Positions 9,963 through 19,718 of a stretch of 52,680 nt of DNA are shown piece by piece. Every line of letters begins with the position of its first letter. Positions within the stretch are counted from its first letter, which is position 1. The translations under genes and the position numbers were made by a program. The stretch spans positions 1 to 52,680 of the forward strand of contig JAUVXW010000033.1 in NCBI GenBank assembly GCA_030603385.1, given 5' to 3'. Below the pieces are notes generated by a model. It was not told where the DNA came from, made no database searches, and was given only the letters and a program-made list of their open reading frames with translations. This DNA is from Promethearchaeota archaeon (GTDB lineage Archaea; Asgardarchaeota; Lokiarchaeia; Sigyniarchaeales; SOKP01).

Positions 9963-11207
9963 CTAATTAAAAATGGGGCATATAATTTTCATAAAATTCA
10001 TTAATACTTGGTTTTTGTGTCGATACAACCATCTAATATAACTTAATGTGATTTCTCCGTTGTACTGATAATTTTTTCCAGTACTAGATGAATATAATAT
10101 ATTCAATCTTAATTTTCTGGTTAGCTTAATATAATCCCTCAATTTTTTTCTATTATAGCGCCAAAACCATTCAAAAAATTTCCACCAAATATCCCCATTT
10201 TTTTTAAAGACACTAGTTTTGCTATAAGCTTGAATATGTTTGTCCACTTGCTCCTTCATAATTGATACTATCTTTTGTTCTTCAGCTTCAACTAAATTTA
10301 ATTCTGTTTTTTCTGAAACTGTAGAATTTTCTTCAGGTTTTAGCAGTCTATTTAATTTTTCCTCAAACATTTTACCATCTAATATCATAGCAATACTTTT
10401 TTTCTCTTCTTGATTCTCTCCCAATTTATTGATAATTATATTCTCAATATTATGTCTTAAAAATTTGGGAGACATACAGGAAACAACAATGCAAAAGTTT
10501 ACAACTAAACGGGTTGAGAAAATTTTGGTTATTGAAAAATCTTTTAAAGCCTGTTTCCTTATTTGTCTGGCAACGTCAACTACAATCTCGGCTAGATTCG
10601 TATCACACCCAGAGATTTTGGTGGCAATTTCAATTTCTTTCTGTTTTATAGGATAATTTATCTCAGGACTTACAATAAAACGGTCTTCAAAAGCCTCTTG
10701 AAGTTTATTGATTCCAATAACACCTTTATTTAATGTACCAATTATTACAAGTTTGCTTTTTGGATTTAGCTCGTATCTTTCAAAGCCCTTTGATATTAAG
10801 TTAATATGATTTTCGGATAATAGAGAATTTAATGATATTTGCTCACTTTCCCTAATTGCATTCACTTCATTAATAATTATAAAGGATACTCCCTCCTTAT
10901 TGGCATCATCAATAGCTCTCGTCAGAGGTCCATAATTGAATTGTGTCTCTCCATTAAATATCTCCCAATAACCTTCAATATCTCGCCTATCAAGGTCAGG
11001 AGAGCCATCAATAATATAATAGTGAGCATTAAAAGCGTTAGCAAGAGTAATTGCCAATAAAGTCTTTCCTGTACCAGGAGGTCCATGTAATAGAATACCC
11101 ATACATATTCCTTTTTCAAGTGATTTAATTAAGTTCTTCAAATAATCAAATTCATCATTTTGTTGAATATAGCTAATCTTATTTAGGTTTTGTGAGATTA
11201 ACATCAT
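9963..11207 (-). CDS. MoxR-type AAA+ ATPase
   Basis: The 414-residue protein has a AAA+ core: Walker A GPPGTGKT at 42-49, a sensor-1 TLN and the arginine-finger-like FEDRF. The Walker B position reads IIINEVN, so the usual aspartate is N113, followed by the catalytic E114. MoxR ATPases act as chaperones with VWA-domain partners to activate metalloenzymes or complexes, and the VWA gene follows directly. The C-terminal 130 residues are basic and aromatic (WWKFFEWFW) and not assignable. Together with the VWA protein and perhaps the radical SAM gene it forms a minus-strand operon. Confidence 0.83.
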   Translation of the reverse strand: MMLISQNLNKISYIQQNDEFDYLKNLIKSLEKGICMGILLHGPPGTGKTLLAITLANAFNAHYYIIDGSPDLDRRDIEGYWEIFNGETQFNYGPLTRAIDDANKEGVSFIIINEVNAIRESEQISLNSLLSENHINLISKGFERYELNPKSKLVIIGTLNKGVIGINKLQEAFEDRFIVSPEINYPIKQKEIEIATKISGCDTNLAEIVVDVARQIRKQALKDFSITKIFSTRLVVNFCIVVSCMSPKFLRHNIENIIINKLGENQEEKKSIAMILDGKMFEEKLNRLLKPEENSTVSEKTELNLVEAEEQKIVSIMKEQVDKHIQAYSKTSVFKKNGDIWWKFFEWFWRYNRKKLRDYIKLTRKLRLNILYSSSTGKNYQYNGEITLSYIRWLYRHKNQVLMNFMKIICPIFN

Positions 11208-11410
11208 TTTTCCCTATAATAGTTTTGATCTTATCATTATTCTCATCAATTTTTCAAAACTGATTTACGATATTTTAAATTCACAAAAACTGAAGAATAA
11301 ATGATACGTTCTTTTAGTTTTATGTCTTGGTAACTAAGAGATATTTTCAGATCATATTTAAAAACTAAGTCTTTACCAAATTACTAAAAAAAGAATTATT
11401 TAATCTAAAT

Positions 11411-12226
11411 TCAAGGTGTTATGATCAGAATAATTATGTAAGCAAGCATTAAATTCCCTAAGATAATCCCTGTATCTTTTAGAGAAACTCTTCCTAATAA
11501 ATTATTCCTCGGTTTTCTAAATATGTACATTATTCCTAATGGAAAAAAAACAATCGGTATAAATATCCAATATTTTGTAATAACAAAGGAAAATATAGCT
11601 ATAATTAATGAAACTATACAGGCAATCCAAATTACTAATTGAGAAGTTTTAGGCTTTAGTTTTGCTAGAGAATCTCCATCAATCATTTCATGAACCATTT
11701 GTCCAGTAAAGGCTACTGCAGTTATAGTTGCTAATATTAAAGACTCATACAACTCCATATTGGGAAATATATTTATAAAATCATCTCCTGCATTTAGTTT
11801 TATCATAAAATATGGTAGAATTATATGAGAAATACCCAAAATAATATGATTGATAATAACAAGCTTTTTGAACATACAATAGAAAACTACCATAAAAATA
11901 ATTATCACTAGGTAGAATCCTAGAATCGGATTCACTAAAATATCATTCATGAAACACATCGTTCCTAACATGAAACTCGCCATGGCAAGAACTGCAATTT
12001 CCTTTCTCCCATAACCTTTAACTCTTTCTAATGTTTCTATTTCATTCGGATCTCTCATGTCAATGACATCATTAAGAGTATTGCCTGTGATTGCATAGAA
12101 TGAAAAACCCGCTAATAACCAAATATGAGACGTTATATCGTAATCGTTCAAATATATACATATTAAGCATGGTATTATTACAGAAAAGATGTATTCTACT
12201 CGAAGAAGTCTAAAACCACTACTCAT
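11411..12226 (-). CDS. UbiA-family prenyltransferase
   Basis: This 271-residue integral membrane protein has seven to nine hydrophobic segments and the first UbiA signature N52-D53-x2-D56-x2-D59 in GNTLNDVIDMRD, which binds the magnesium-diphosphate of a prenyl donor. A second acidic site is present as HEMIDGD after the fourth segment. In archaea this family includes digeranylgeranylglyceryl phosphate synthase (ether lipid synthesis) and quinone or chlorophyll-type transferases. Which of these this is cannot be decided from sequence alone. It stands alone, divergent from purU. Confidence 0.82.
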   Translation of the reverse strand: MSSGFRLLRVEYIFSVIIPCLICIYLNDYDITSHIWLLAGFSFYAITGNTLNDVIDMRDPNEIETLERVKGYGRKEIAVLAMASFMLGTMCFMNDILVNPILGFYLVIIIFMVVFYCMFKKLVIINHIILGISHIILPYFMIKLNAGDDFINIFPNMELYESLILATITAVAFTGQMVHEMIDGDSLAKLKPKTSQLVIWIACIVSLIIAIFSFVITKYWIFIPIVFFPLGIMYIFRKPRNNLLGRVSLKDTGIILGNLMLAYIIILIITP

Positions 12227-12349
12227 GAAATAAATTCACTTCATTCATTATGATAAATTAATTTATACTATTCTTAAAACAATTTAAGATTTTTTAGCTT
12301 AAAAAAAAATCAAAATATAAATTGATACAATAATTTGAAAGATATACTA

Positions 12350-13186
12350 ATGGCAAACTATATTCTTTTAGTGGATTGTAAGGATGAAAAAGGACTTATA
12401 CATAAAATCACGGGCGTCCTCTATAACCAAGGGTTAAATATTATTAGCAATAATGAATTCGTCGAAGAAGAAGCCGACCATTTTTTTATGCGCTCGGAAT
12501 TCACTGGAGAAGTTAATGGTGATGCCATTATTACTCAATTGAGAGATACTTTGTCAAAGGATTCAAATATCAAACTCATTAAACAGAGAAAAAAAAGAAT
12601 TATTATATTCGTTACTAAAGAGCATCGCTGTCTTGGAGATATATTAATAAAAAATGAATACAATGAAATTAATGCTGAAATTCTTGCTGTTGTTAGTAAC
12701 TATCCCGATTTAGAATCTCTAGTGAGCAAATTTAAAATCCCATTTTATTATGTGAGCCATCTAAACAAAGCAAGAGAGGCCCATGAAGAGGAAATTCTAG
12801 AAATTCTAGAAAAATGTAAACCTGATTATCTCGTCCTCGCAAAATATATGAGAATTCTAACTCGTAAATTTGTATCTTTGTTCGAAAATAGAATTATCAA
12901 TATCCATCACTCATTTTTACCTGCTTTTGTAGGGGTAAATCCTTATGAACAAGCATTTAAACGAGGAGTCAAGATCATTGGAGCTACATCTCACTTTGTT
13001 ACTGAACAATTAGATGAAGGCCCAATAATTGTTCAAGAAATAATTAGTGTTGATCATAAATACACGGTAAGAGACATGGAACAAGCGGGAAGAGAAGTTG
13101 AAATAATGGCTCTTTCGAAGGCATTAAAGCTCGTTTTTGAAGATAAAGTGTTTATTAGTAATAATAAAACAATCATATTTGAATAA
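12350..13186 (+). CDS. purU: formyltetrahydrofolate deformylase
   Basis: An N-terminal ACT domain (MANYILLVDCKDEKGLIHKI onward, about 1-80) is joined to a formyltransferase-fold domain with the catalytic histidine in INIHHSFLPAF and the aspartate in LDEGPIIVQE. This is the PurU layout, which hydrolyses 10-formyl-THF to formate and THF, and the 278-residue length fits. I chose the ATG at 12350 because it gives the usual N-terminus; a TTG 15 bases earlier is also in frame. No other folate gene is adjacent. The enzyme implies tetrahydrofolate-based one-carbon metabolism. Confidence 0.9.
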   Translation: MANYILLVDCKDEKGLIHKITGVLYNQGLNIISNNEFVEEEADHFFMRSEFTGEVNGDAIITQLRDTLSKDSNIKLIKQRKKRIIIFVTKEHRCLGDILIKNEYNEINAEILAVVSNYPDLESLVSKFKIPFYYVSHLNKAREAHEEEILEILEKCKPDYLVLAKYMRILTRKFVSLFENRIINIHHSFLPAFVGVNPYEQAFKRGVKIIGATSHFVTEQLDEGPIIVQEIISVDHKYTVRDMEQAGREVEIMALSKALKLVFEDKVFISNNKTIIFE

Positions 13187-13280
13187 AAATATTCTATAGC
13201 GTGTCATAGCTGTATAATAAATTATTTGTCTTCATAAGAAAATGAGATCTTGAGAATAAAAAGGAGAATTATAAACTAAT

Positions 13281-13511
13281 CTATACTTCTTTAAGAACTA
13301 CCATCTCATCAGGTAAATAAGTTTTTAGAAGATCACCTAATTTCATATTATCTTCTATAGGAATACCTCTAATCATAAATTGAGACTTTTTTAAAGGATC
13401 TACTTTCCATTCGAATTCACTAAGAAGGTATCTTTTTAAATCTATAAATTTATCATCTGACTCCATCATAAAATCATCCATAAGTTTTTCAATATCTTTT
13501 ACTTTTACCAT
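13281..13511 (-). CDS. small protein of unknown function
   Basis: This 76-residue charged protein has no recognisable family and no cysteines, signal peptide or membrane segment. It is probably a real gene, because a good Shine-Dalgarno motif (GAGGAGA, 13518-13524 on the complement) sits six bases before its ATG and the frame is not a shadow of another gene. The N-terminal half looks helical (KDIEKLMDDFMMES). It stands alone between purU and the TSUP permease gene. Confidence 0.6.
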   Translation of the reverse strand: MVKVKDIEKLMDDFMMESDDKFIDLKRYLLSEFEWKVDPLKKSQFMIRGIPIEDNMKLGDLLKTYLPDEMVVLKEV

Positions 13512-13517
13512 TAACTT

Positions 13518-13524
13518 TCTCCTC
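13518..13524 (-). promoter_or_regulatory. Shine-Dalgarno site of the small gene at 13281-13511
   Basis: On the minus strand the bases read GAGGAGA, six bases before the ATG at 13511. It is one of the clearest ribosome binding sites in the window and decides the start of this small gene. Confidence 0.6.
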
Positions 13525-13723
13525 GAATAGATATTTTTAACGCCTATCCAATTAAAGATTAAGTTTTACAATTTATAAATTTTTAATAATTGACGGATAA
13601 AAAGACATTCTAATTATTAGTTATTCTTAATATCTTAGATAACAATAAATAGTTAATTTAAAGATAGGAGTTTTATGTGTAATTACTTAACTTTAACTCA
13701 TTTTATAAATTTAGAAAATAAAT

Positions 13724-14524
13724 TCACACGAAATACATCCTAATTGCTAAAATTATCAATACTGCTGCCACCCCAAATTGGAGATAGTTTTTTGGTATTT
13801 TACTTGATATTCTCGCCCCTAACAATGAACCAGTAATTGCCCCGATTCCTATTAAAATCCCAATGAGATAATGAATTTCACCAATAACCATTCTAGCGCC
13901 AGCATTATATATTCCGATAAAAAAAATCATAGACACGGACATCGCTGTTGTATAATGGATTGGAATGCAAAAAAGTATACTGAGAATCGGAACGAATACC
14001 ATTCCACCACCAATTCCGGAAAGATATGCTATAAAACCCGCCAAGAAAAACAAAGGAATTCCTTTTATTAATTTCGATTTATAATCGTGATTCACAAATG
14101 AGAATTCTATATCTGGGACTCCATCATTATTTTTATCTAAATTATAACCTATTAATACCTTACGTATCATGTTTAATCCTGAAGCAAGTACAACTGACGC
14201 AATAATTATTTTTAGAACATAATTATCAATTGGAAATAGAATGAAGAAAATAGTTGCTGTAATGCTGCCCAATAATGCAAGACCGGCAAAAATTAAAGAT
14301 AATTTGAGATCTACTTTTCCCTGCCTGTAGTAGCTGATAAATGCTGCACCAGAGAAAAGTACTATGGTAAAAGTGGATGTATCCCTAGCCTCATCGATAG
14401 GAATAGCAAATAATAAAATCATCAATGACATATATAGCACTCCGCCACCTATGCCTGCAATAGAGCTAATTATTCCAAATATTACGCCAAAAATTAGTAA
14501 GATGATAACTACACCGAGCTCCAT
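13724..14524 (-). CDS. TauE/SafE (TSUP) family membrane permease
   Basis: This 266-residue hydrophobic protein has about eight membrane segments in two related halves, each opening with a glycine-rich motif (GIISSIAGIGGGVLYMSL at the start; GFIAYLSGIGGGMVFVP in the second half). That paired GIGGG signature marks the sulfite/sulfonate exporter (TSUP) family. It probably moves a small sulfur- or carbon-containing anion across the membrane. A charged loop in the middle (NKDNNDGVPD-like) looks like a calcium-type loop but may be a linker. It has no operon partner. Confidence 0.85.
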   Translation of the reverse strand: MELGVVIILLIFGVIFGIISSIAGIGGGVLYMSLMILLFAIPIDEARDTSTFTIVLFSGAAFISYYRQGKVDLKLSLIFAGLALLGSITATIFFILFPIDNYVLKIIIASVVLASGLNMIRKVLIGYNLDKNNDGVPDIEFSFVNHDYKSKLIKGIPLFFLAGFIAYLSGIGGGMVFVPILSILFCIPIHYTTAMSVSMIFFIGIYNAGARMVIGEIHYLIGILIGIGAITGSLLGARISSKIPKNYLQFGVAAVLIILAIRMYFV

Positions 14525-14654
14525 ATAATATGAAATACATTACGCTATTATTACTTTTCTAAAAAGTGAGAATTAAAGGAATAATAATATATTATTAAAT
14601 CAAGATAAATTTTATAGATAAATATTTAAAACTAAGAATTATTTGTTTCTTAAT

Positions 14655-15071
14655 ATGCCCAATTCTAACACTGATAAGCTTCTCCTTGAGCTTGTGGCGT
14701 GTGAACGTTGTAAAAATCCCTTTATGATGAATAAAGGAGAAAAATTAAGTAAACAAGAAAAGGGTGAAGAAATTGCTTGTGAAAATTGTATTAAGTTAGA
14801 AGAAAGAAAGATAAAATTGGAATTGGGTGTAATAGATAGCGTAATTGAATCACATAAAGAAATTGAAGCTTCAATTTTAGAAGTTAAAGAGAAAATTGAT
14901 ATTTCAAAAGCTCATTTTAATAAGCAACAATTTCTTGAAAAAATAAAGAAAAAATCTGAAGCGCTAACTAAATCTATCGAGCTTTTACAAAAAATCGATG
15001 AATCCAATGAAGAAAAATATCTTGATAAATATAAGAAATTATTTGATAAACTAAAAAGTGGAGAGCTTTAA
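14655..15071 (+). CDS. zinc-finger and coiled-coil protein of unknown function
   Basis: The protein of about 138 residues starts with a possible zinc site, C-x2-C (ACERCKNP) and C-x2-C (ACENCIKL) about 25 residues apart. A long charged helical stretch of E/K-rich heptads follows, likely a coiled coil. I chose the ATG at 14655 over a TTG 12 bases upstream. No family is recognised. The combination suggests a scaffold or nucleic-acid- or protein-binding factor, but this is only a guess. Its neighbours converge or diverge, so it seems monocistronic. Confidence 0.6.
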   Translation: MPNSNTDKLLLELVACERCKNPFMMNKGEKLSKQEKGEEIACENCIKLEERKIKLELGVIDSVIESHKEIEASILEVKEKIDISKAHFNKQQFLEKIKKKSEALTKSIELLQKIDESNEEKYLDKYKKLFDKLKSGEL

Positions 15072-15090
15072 ACAAGCATCAATTCAATTT

Positions 15091-15849
15091 TTAAACCTTC
15101 TTAAAAATTAATCCAATATTCATAGCTTTTTTCAATGAATGATATTTGGCATCTATCTTCATGATAGTAGAACTTATTTTCATGAAAAAATTCCAGAGCT
15201 TTCGAAATCGACCATCAGACATGTATCGCTTTCGTAAATTTAAAAGATTTTTTTCTATTTTTTCAGGATTTGATGATTGAATATCAGCAATCCTCATTAG
15301 TTGCCCATATACCCCAAATGTGCGTATCACTTTTAAGTTATATCTTTCAAAAAGAGAAGCAATTTTATTGATTTCGTATCTCCGATAATGACCAATTAAA
15401 CGATCTTGCTGAGTATAATATTTCATTCTGTGGGGAACCGTAATGATGGTGATCCCATTCTTCTTTAAAACTCTACTGATTTCAGAAACAGCATATTCAT
15501 CATCCCTTATATGTTCCATTACATCAATAGCACTTAAAAAATCAAAAGAATCATCTCGATAAGGCAATTTCATAAGATCTCCACATAAAGGATGCCACTT
15601 AATTTTGTTAATATATTGTTTTAAAGGAAGCTCTGCTATATCAAAATAAAATTTTTGATCAATATTTTCTAAAAAGAAAAGGAATGAATTCCCAGAAGAA
15701 CCCAGATCAATTCCATAGTTATACGTTTTTTTTGTATCAATATTTGCCTTTAAAAGATCAAATTTGCATTTTATCCCTGGAGAAATGTAATATTCTATTA
15801 ACGTCCTAAAAGAAAAATTCTTATGGTTATCGTAAAAATCTTTTATCAT
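15091..15849 (-). CDS. SAM-dependent methyltransferase (class I)
   Basis: This 252-residue protein has a Methyltransf_11-type core. A SAM-binding motif I-like YGIDLGSSGNSFL is near residues 42-54, then an acidic GDLMKLPYRDDSFDFLSAIDVMEHI and the post-motif VLKKNGITIITVPH. The substrate is unknown. The C-terminal region is basic and helical and could bind an anionic lipid or nucleic acid. It lies alone, convergent with the zinc/coiled-coil gene. Confidence 0.8.
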   Translation of the reverse strand: MIKDFYDNHKNFSFRTLIEYYISPGIKCKFDLLKANIDTKKTYNYGIDLGSSGNSFLFFLENIDQKFYFDIAELPLKQYINKIKWHPLCGDLMKLPYRDDSFDFLSAIDVMEHIRDDEYAVSEISRVLKKNGITIITVPHRMKYYTQQDRLIGHYRRYEINKIASLFERYNLKVIRTFGVYGQLMRIADIQSSNPEKIEKNLLNLRKRYMSDGRFRKLWNFFMKISSTIMKIDAKYHSLKKAMNIGLIFKKV

Positions 15850-15987
15850 AGAAGGTGATCTTTGGTAATTTATTCTTTATTGAAATAAATATGATTCTAG
15901 CAAAATTATTTTTAATTACTTACTAAATTTAAAAAAAAAGTAATATTAAAGTTTACAGCTAAAAAGTTAATAAAAAAATTTGACATT

Positions 15988-16395
15988 ATGATGATACAAC
16001 TAAGTGTGTTCCTTGACGACCGTCCGGGTGTGCTAGCTAAATTTATTAAACTTCTAATGGATAATAAAATTTTTATTAGAGCTTTAACTGTTGCTAAAAC
16101 ATCTGAATATGGATTGTTATTGGTTTTAGTAGATAAACCGGAACAAACTGTTTCCCTTTTAGAAGAAAAGGATTATCTCCTTTCTACTACAGACGTTATT
16201 GCTATAAAATTAAATGATAAACCTAATGCATTATATCAAATTCCAAAAACATTAGGTGATAACAAAATTAATATTGATTATTGCTATAGTACTTTAGTAA
16301 AAGACGATTCAATGCTTATAGTGCGTGTGGAAGATGATATTATAGAAGAAGCAGTAAAAATACTACAAAAGAATGGATTTTCAATAATAGTATAG
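15988..16395 (+). CDS. tandem ACT-domain protein
   Basis: The 135-residue protein consists of two ACT domains, about 1-65 and 70-135. The first has the typical start QLSVFLDDRPGVLAKF, the second AIKLNDKPNALYQIP. ACT domains bind amino acids and regulate metabolism. Stand-alone double-ACT proteins are often encoded beside indolepyruvate oxidoreductase or phenylacetate-CoA ligase genes, and here the gene converges on the acyl-CoA synthetase/IOR cluster. It may sense an aromatic amino acid, which is an inference. The start is one of two adjacent ATG codons. Confidence 0.8.
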   Translation: MMIQLSVFLDDRPGVLAKFIKLLMDNKIFIRALTVAKTSEYGLLLVLVDKPEQTVSLLEEKDYLLSTTDVIAIKLNDKPNALYQIPKTLGDNKINIDYCYSTLVKDDSMLIVRVEDDIIEEAVKILQKNGFSIIV

Positions 16396-16426
16396 TATTA
16401 TCTAATTAATCTATTTTATCCAACTA

Positions 16427-17809
16427 TTATATGCTATAAAAATTATTTATTATTTTCATTCTATCAATTAATAGTTTTATTGCAAAAGCAGCATCATGAG
16501 GTGTGAAAAAAATTGTTGCTTTTTCTCTCCTTGAATGATCTCTTAAACTTTTGAATTCCTCGCCGAACATAATTAAAGGAATTAATAGCTTCTCTCTTCC
16601 AGTATCATTCCATGCATGTATGATACCTCTATAATGTTCATCTGATTTCATTTCTAAAAATGGAGGGATTACAACACATGCAACAACAATGTCAATGTTA
16701 GGATCTTCAAGCATCATTTTTGTGATGTTATAATAAGTAGTTTCGTCTGCACCTCCAATCATATCAAGAGGATTTACTAATTTAACTAATGGTATCAAAT
16801 ATGGTGATACTTTTTCTTTAAATCCATCAGAAAATTCAGTTAATTTCAAATTAAACTCTTCTGCTTTATCACTAAATAATACCGAGCTCCCTCCACTATT
16901 AGTAAGAACACCAATTCTTTCCCCTTTAGGAATTGGCAAATATGAAAATGTCTTAAGAGCAGTTATAAAGTCATTTGTATTTTCACATAATACCGCTCCT
17001 GCTTGTTTTATATAGGTCTTTAACATTTTATAATCTGTTGCGATTGAACCTGTATGGCTACTAGCAGCCTTCATACCAAGACTTGTTCTACCTCCTTTTA
17101 ATACCACAATTGGTTTTTCAAGTACTATTTTTTTGATAGATTTTAAAAATTTTTTTCCGTTTTCAATTGTTTCCATATAGATACATATTATTCGAGTACT
17201 TTCATCTGAGTTAAAGAATTCTAGTATCTCATTGAAAGACACATCAATATTATTACCTATATTGGCAAATTTTGAACAACCAATATATTCTCTCTCCATA
17301 GCATAAAAACTCGCGCATCCAAAGGAACCAGATTGACTTATCATACCAATATCTCCAGGAGGTGCGGTTTGAATAAATGAAGCATTTAATCCAATGTCTA
17401 AATTCTGTATCCCTACACAATTTGGCCCCATAATACGGATTCCCGCTTCCTCACACTTAGCACTAATCTCATGTTCCTTTTTCTTTCCTTCTTCATTTAT
17501 TTCACCAAAACCAGCGGTTATAATTATTATACCCTTGACTTTTTTCTCTATACACTGATCAATTACCTCATCAATAACTCTTGCAGGGACTAAAATAATT
17601 GCAATATCAACGTCTTTTAGAATCTCTAAAATTGATTTATAACATTTTAAACCCGCAATTTCTTGACTTTTATGAGAAACAAGAAATACTTCACTTTGAA
17701 GGTTTTTGTTCTTAAGAATATTGATAGTAACAGCATTTCCAAATTTTTTTGGGTTATTAGTAGCACCTATTACAGCGATTGTTTTAGGATAAAAGAAAAA
17801 AGAAACCAT
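16427..17809 (-). CDS. ADP-forming acyl-CoA synthetase, alpha-type subunit
   Basis: The 461-residue product has the same layout as the paralogue at 1125: an N-terminal CoA-binding domain (FYPKTIAVIGATNNPKKFG), IMGPNCVGI, and the phosphohistidine H252 in SSHTGS. I chose the ATG at 17809, four bases after the iorA stop, because it gives the family's usual start; longer frames would overlap iorA. The enzyme would turn aryl- or branched acyl-CoA into acid plus ATP. It is in one operon with iorB and iorA, which make those acyl-CoAs. No ATP-grasp beta subunit lies in the window. Confidence 0.88.
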   Translation of the reverse strand: MVSFFFYPKTIAVIGATNNPKKFGNAVTINILKNKNLQSEVFLVSHKSQEIAGLKCYKSILEILKDVDIAIILVPARVIDEVIDQCIEKKVKGIIIITAGFGEINEEGKKKEHEISAKCEEAGIRIMGPNCVGIQNLDIGLNASFIQTAPPGDIGMISQSGSFGCASFYAMEREYIGCSKFANIGNNIDVSFNEILEFFNSDESTRIICIYMETIENGKKFLKSIKKIVLEKPIVVLKGGRTSLGMKAASSHTGSIATDYKMLKTYIKQAGAVLCENTNDFITALKTFSYLPIPKGERIGVLTNSGGSSVLFSDKAEEFNLKLTEFSDGFKEKVSPYLIPLVKLVNPLDMIGGADETTYYNITKMMLEDPNIDIVVACVVIPPFLEMKSDEHYRGIIHAWNDTGREKLLIPLIMFGEEFKSLRDHSRREKATIFFTPHDAAFAIKLLIDRMKIINNFYSI

Positions 17810-17813
17810 TTTG

Positions 17814-19718
17814 TTATTCTTCCACCTCATAAATAGCGTCATGAATACATACATCGATGCAAACTTTACAACCTCTACAGGTATCCTGTTCTATAATTGC
17901 TTTTTTTTCATTTTCATCAAATATTATCGAAGGGCAACCAAAGTCATTAACACAAATTAAACATCCTTTACACTTCTCTGGATCAACTTTCACAGTCGGA
18001 GGAACAATTTGTTTTGCCTTAAATTCATTTGCTTCTACTAAAGAACATGTATGCCTAGATATGAAAACTCTAACGCCATCAGCTTTCACCGCTTTCTCTA
18101 ATTTTTCAATCATTTCTAACAGGTTATTAGAATCTTCTACCCATAAATTTTCTGGTGAAACACCACATCCCCTTACAAGATCTTCGATATTTACTTTTGT
18201 ACCTAGTTCTTTTGTAATTTTAATTCCTGTTCCAGGGTTATCTTGAAATCCAGTCATACTTGTTGATCTATTATCTAATATCATTACTAAGATATTATTT
18301 TGATTATGAACTGCATTTATTAGTGCAGGTATACCAGAATGAAAGAAAGTAGAATCTCCTAAAATTGCTAAAACTGGATTCCCCTTAGATTGAATTTTAG
18401 AAATTCCATTCGCAAACCCTATTGATCCACCCATACAAACTTCTATATCTAAACTTTCAAGTGGCTTGTAAACTGCTAATGTATAGCATCCTATATCTGA
18501 GGAATTAACAAATTTGGTCTTCAGTTTTTTTTCTACTTGTTTTATCGCGTAAAAACTTGCACGATGAGAACACCCTGGACATAGGATAGGAAGTCTTGGA
18601 GGCATTATTATTAAATCATTAGGAACCGGTACACCATTATATTCTAGATCCACAAAATCAGCTACATTCTCTAGATAAAGTTCAGCTGAAAATTCCCCAT
18701 TTTGGGGAAATATATCTTTTCCATGAATTTCTATTTCTTTTGATAACCCTTCATCATAAGCTATTTGTTTAAGTATATTCTCTATAAATGGTTCCAATTC
18801 TTCGACAACAAGAATTTTATCAACTGAGGAGAATAGCTTCTTAATAAGCTTCTTTGGAGGAGGGTATACCATTCCTAGTTTCAGAATTGAAACATCATCT
18901 TTTACGCCAAAATGATTAAGAGCGTCCATTAAATGAGCATAAGGAATTCCTGCTGAAACAAATCCAATTCTTTTTCCATTCAATCTTTTTTTTGAAATTT
19001 TAAGATAATTATATGGGAAATCATTTGCAAATTCAGAAATTTCCTTTAATCTTTCTAGTAATCTAAGACGGAGTACACGTGAATGTGAAGGTAAACATAC
19101 CCATCGGGATCTATCCCAATCAAATCCATATTCTCTCTTAATTTCTTCAATTTCTCCCAATACTACATCACCTCTCCCATGATTTAATCGAGTTGTAGTG
19201 CGAAATAACACCACAGTTTGAAAATTTTCAGAAAATTCGAATGCGTATTTAATTAAATCCTTAGCTTCTTGAGGTGTCGAGGGTTCAAAAACGGGAACTA
19301 AAGCATGTAAACCATAATATCGGTTGTCTTGTTCATTTTGTGATGAATAACAATTTGGATCATCTGCTGAAACCAGCACCATTCCACCTCGAGCTCCTGC
19401 ATAAGCCGCCGTCATAAATGCATCCGATGCAACATTTACACCAACGTGTTTCATACACACGACTGATCGTACATTTGACATTGAACCCCCATATGCAACT
19501 TCAAACGCAACCTTTTCATTTATACTCCATTCTATCTTTAAATGCGAGAAATATGGATACATTTTCGCAAGAGTTGATAAGATCTCAGATGATGGTGTTC
19601 CTGGGTATCCTGCCCCAATAATAACTCCTGCCTCTAATATACCACGTGCTATTGCTTCATTTCCTAATAAAATCACGTGGCTACCTGGATTACTTACGAC
19701 AAAATGTGGTACACTCAT
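17814..19718 (-). CDS. iorA: indolepyruvate:ferredoxin oxidoreductase, alpha subunit
   Basis: At 634 residues this is a typical IorA. It has an N-terminal pyrimidine domain starting LLGNEAIARGILEAG and GYPGTPSSEI, a thiamine diphosphate domain with the GDS motif (GDSTFFHSGIP, about residue 453) and NRSTSMTGFQ, and a C-terminal bacterial-ferredoxin domain (about 573-630) with CKGCLIC and CRGCKVCIDVC. It oxidatively decarboxylates aryl pyruvates to aryl-acetyl-CoA and reduces ferredoxin, as a dimer with IorB. Its ATG overlaps the iorB stop (ATGA, 19715-19718), so translation is coupled. The synthetase alpha gene follows directly. Confidence 0.95.
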   Translation of the reverse strand: MSVPHFVVSNPGSHVILLGNEAIARGILEAGVIIGAGYPGTPSSEILSTLAKMYPYFSHLKIEWSINEKVAFEVAYGGSMSNVRSVVCMKHVGVNVASDAFMTAAYAGARGGMVLVSADDPNCYSSQNEQDNRYYGLHALVPVFEPSTPQEAKDLIKYAFEFSENFQTVVLFRTTTRLNHGRGDVVLGEIEEIKREYGFDWDRSRWVCLPSHSRVLRLRLLERLKEISEFANDFPYNYLKISKKRLNGKRIGFVSAGIPYAHLMDALNHFGVKDDVSILKLGMVYPPPKKLIKKLFSSVDKILVVEELEPFIENILKQIAYDEGLSKEIEIHGKDIFPQNGEFSAELYLENVADFVDLEYNGVPVPNDLIIMPPRLPILCPGCSHRASFYAIKQVEKKLKTKFVNSSDIGCYTLAVYKPLESLDIEVCMGGSIGFANGISKIQSKGNPVLAILGDSTFFHSGIPALINAVHNQNNILVMILDNRSTSMTGFQDNPGTGIKITKELGTKVNIEDLVRGCGVSPENLWVEDSNNLLEMIEKLEKAVKADGVRVFISRHTCSLVEANEFKAKQIVPPTVKVDPEKCKGCLICVNDFGCPSIIFDENEKKAIIEQDTCRGCKVCIDVCIHDAIYEVEE

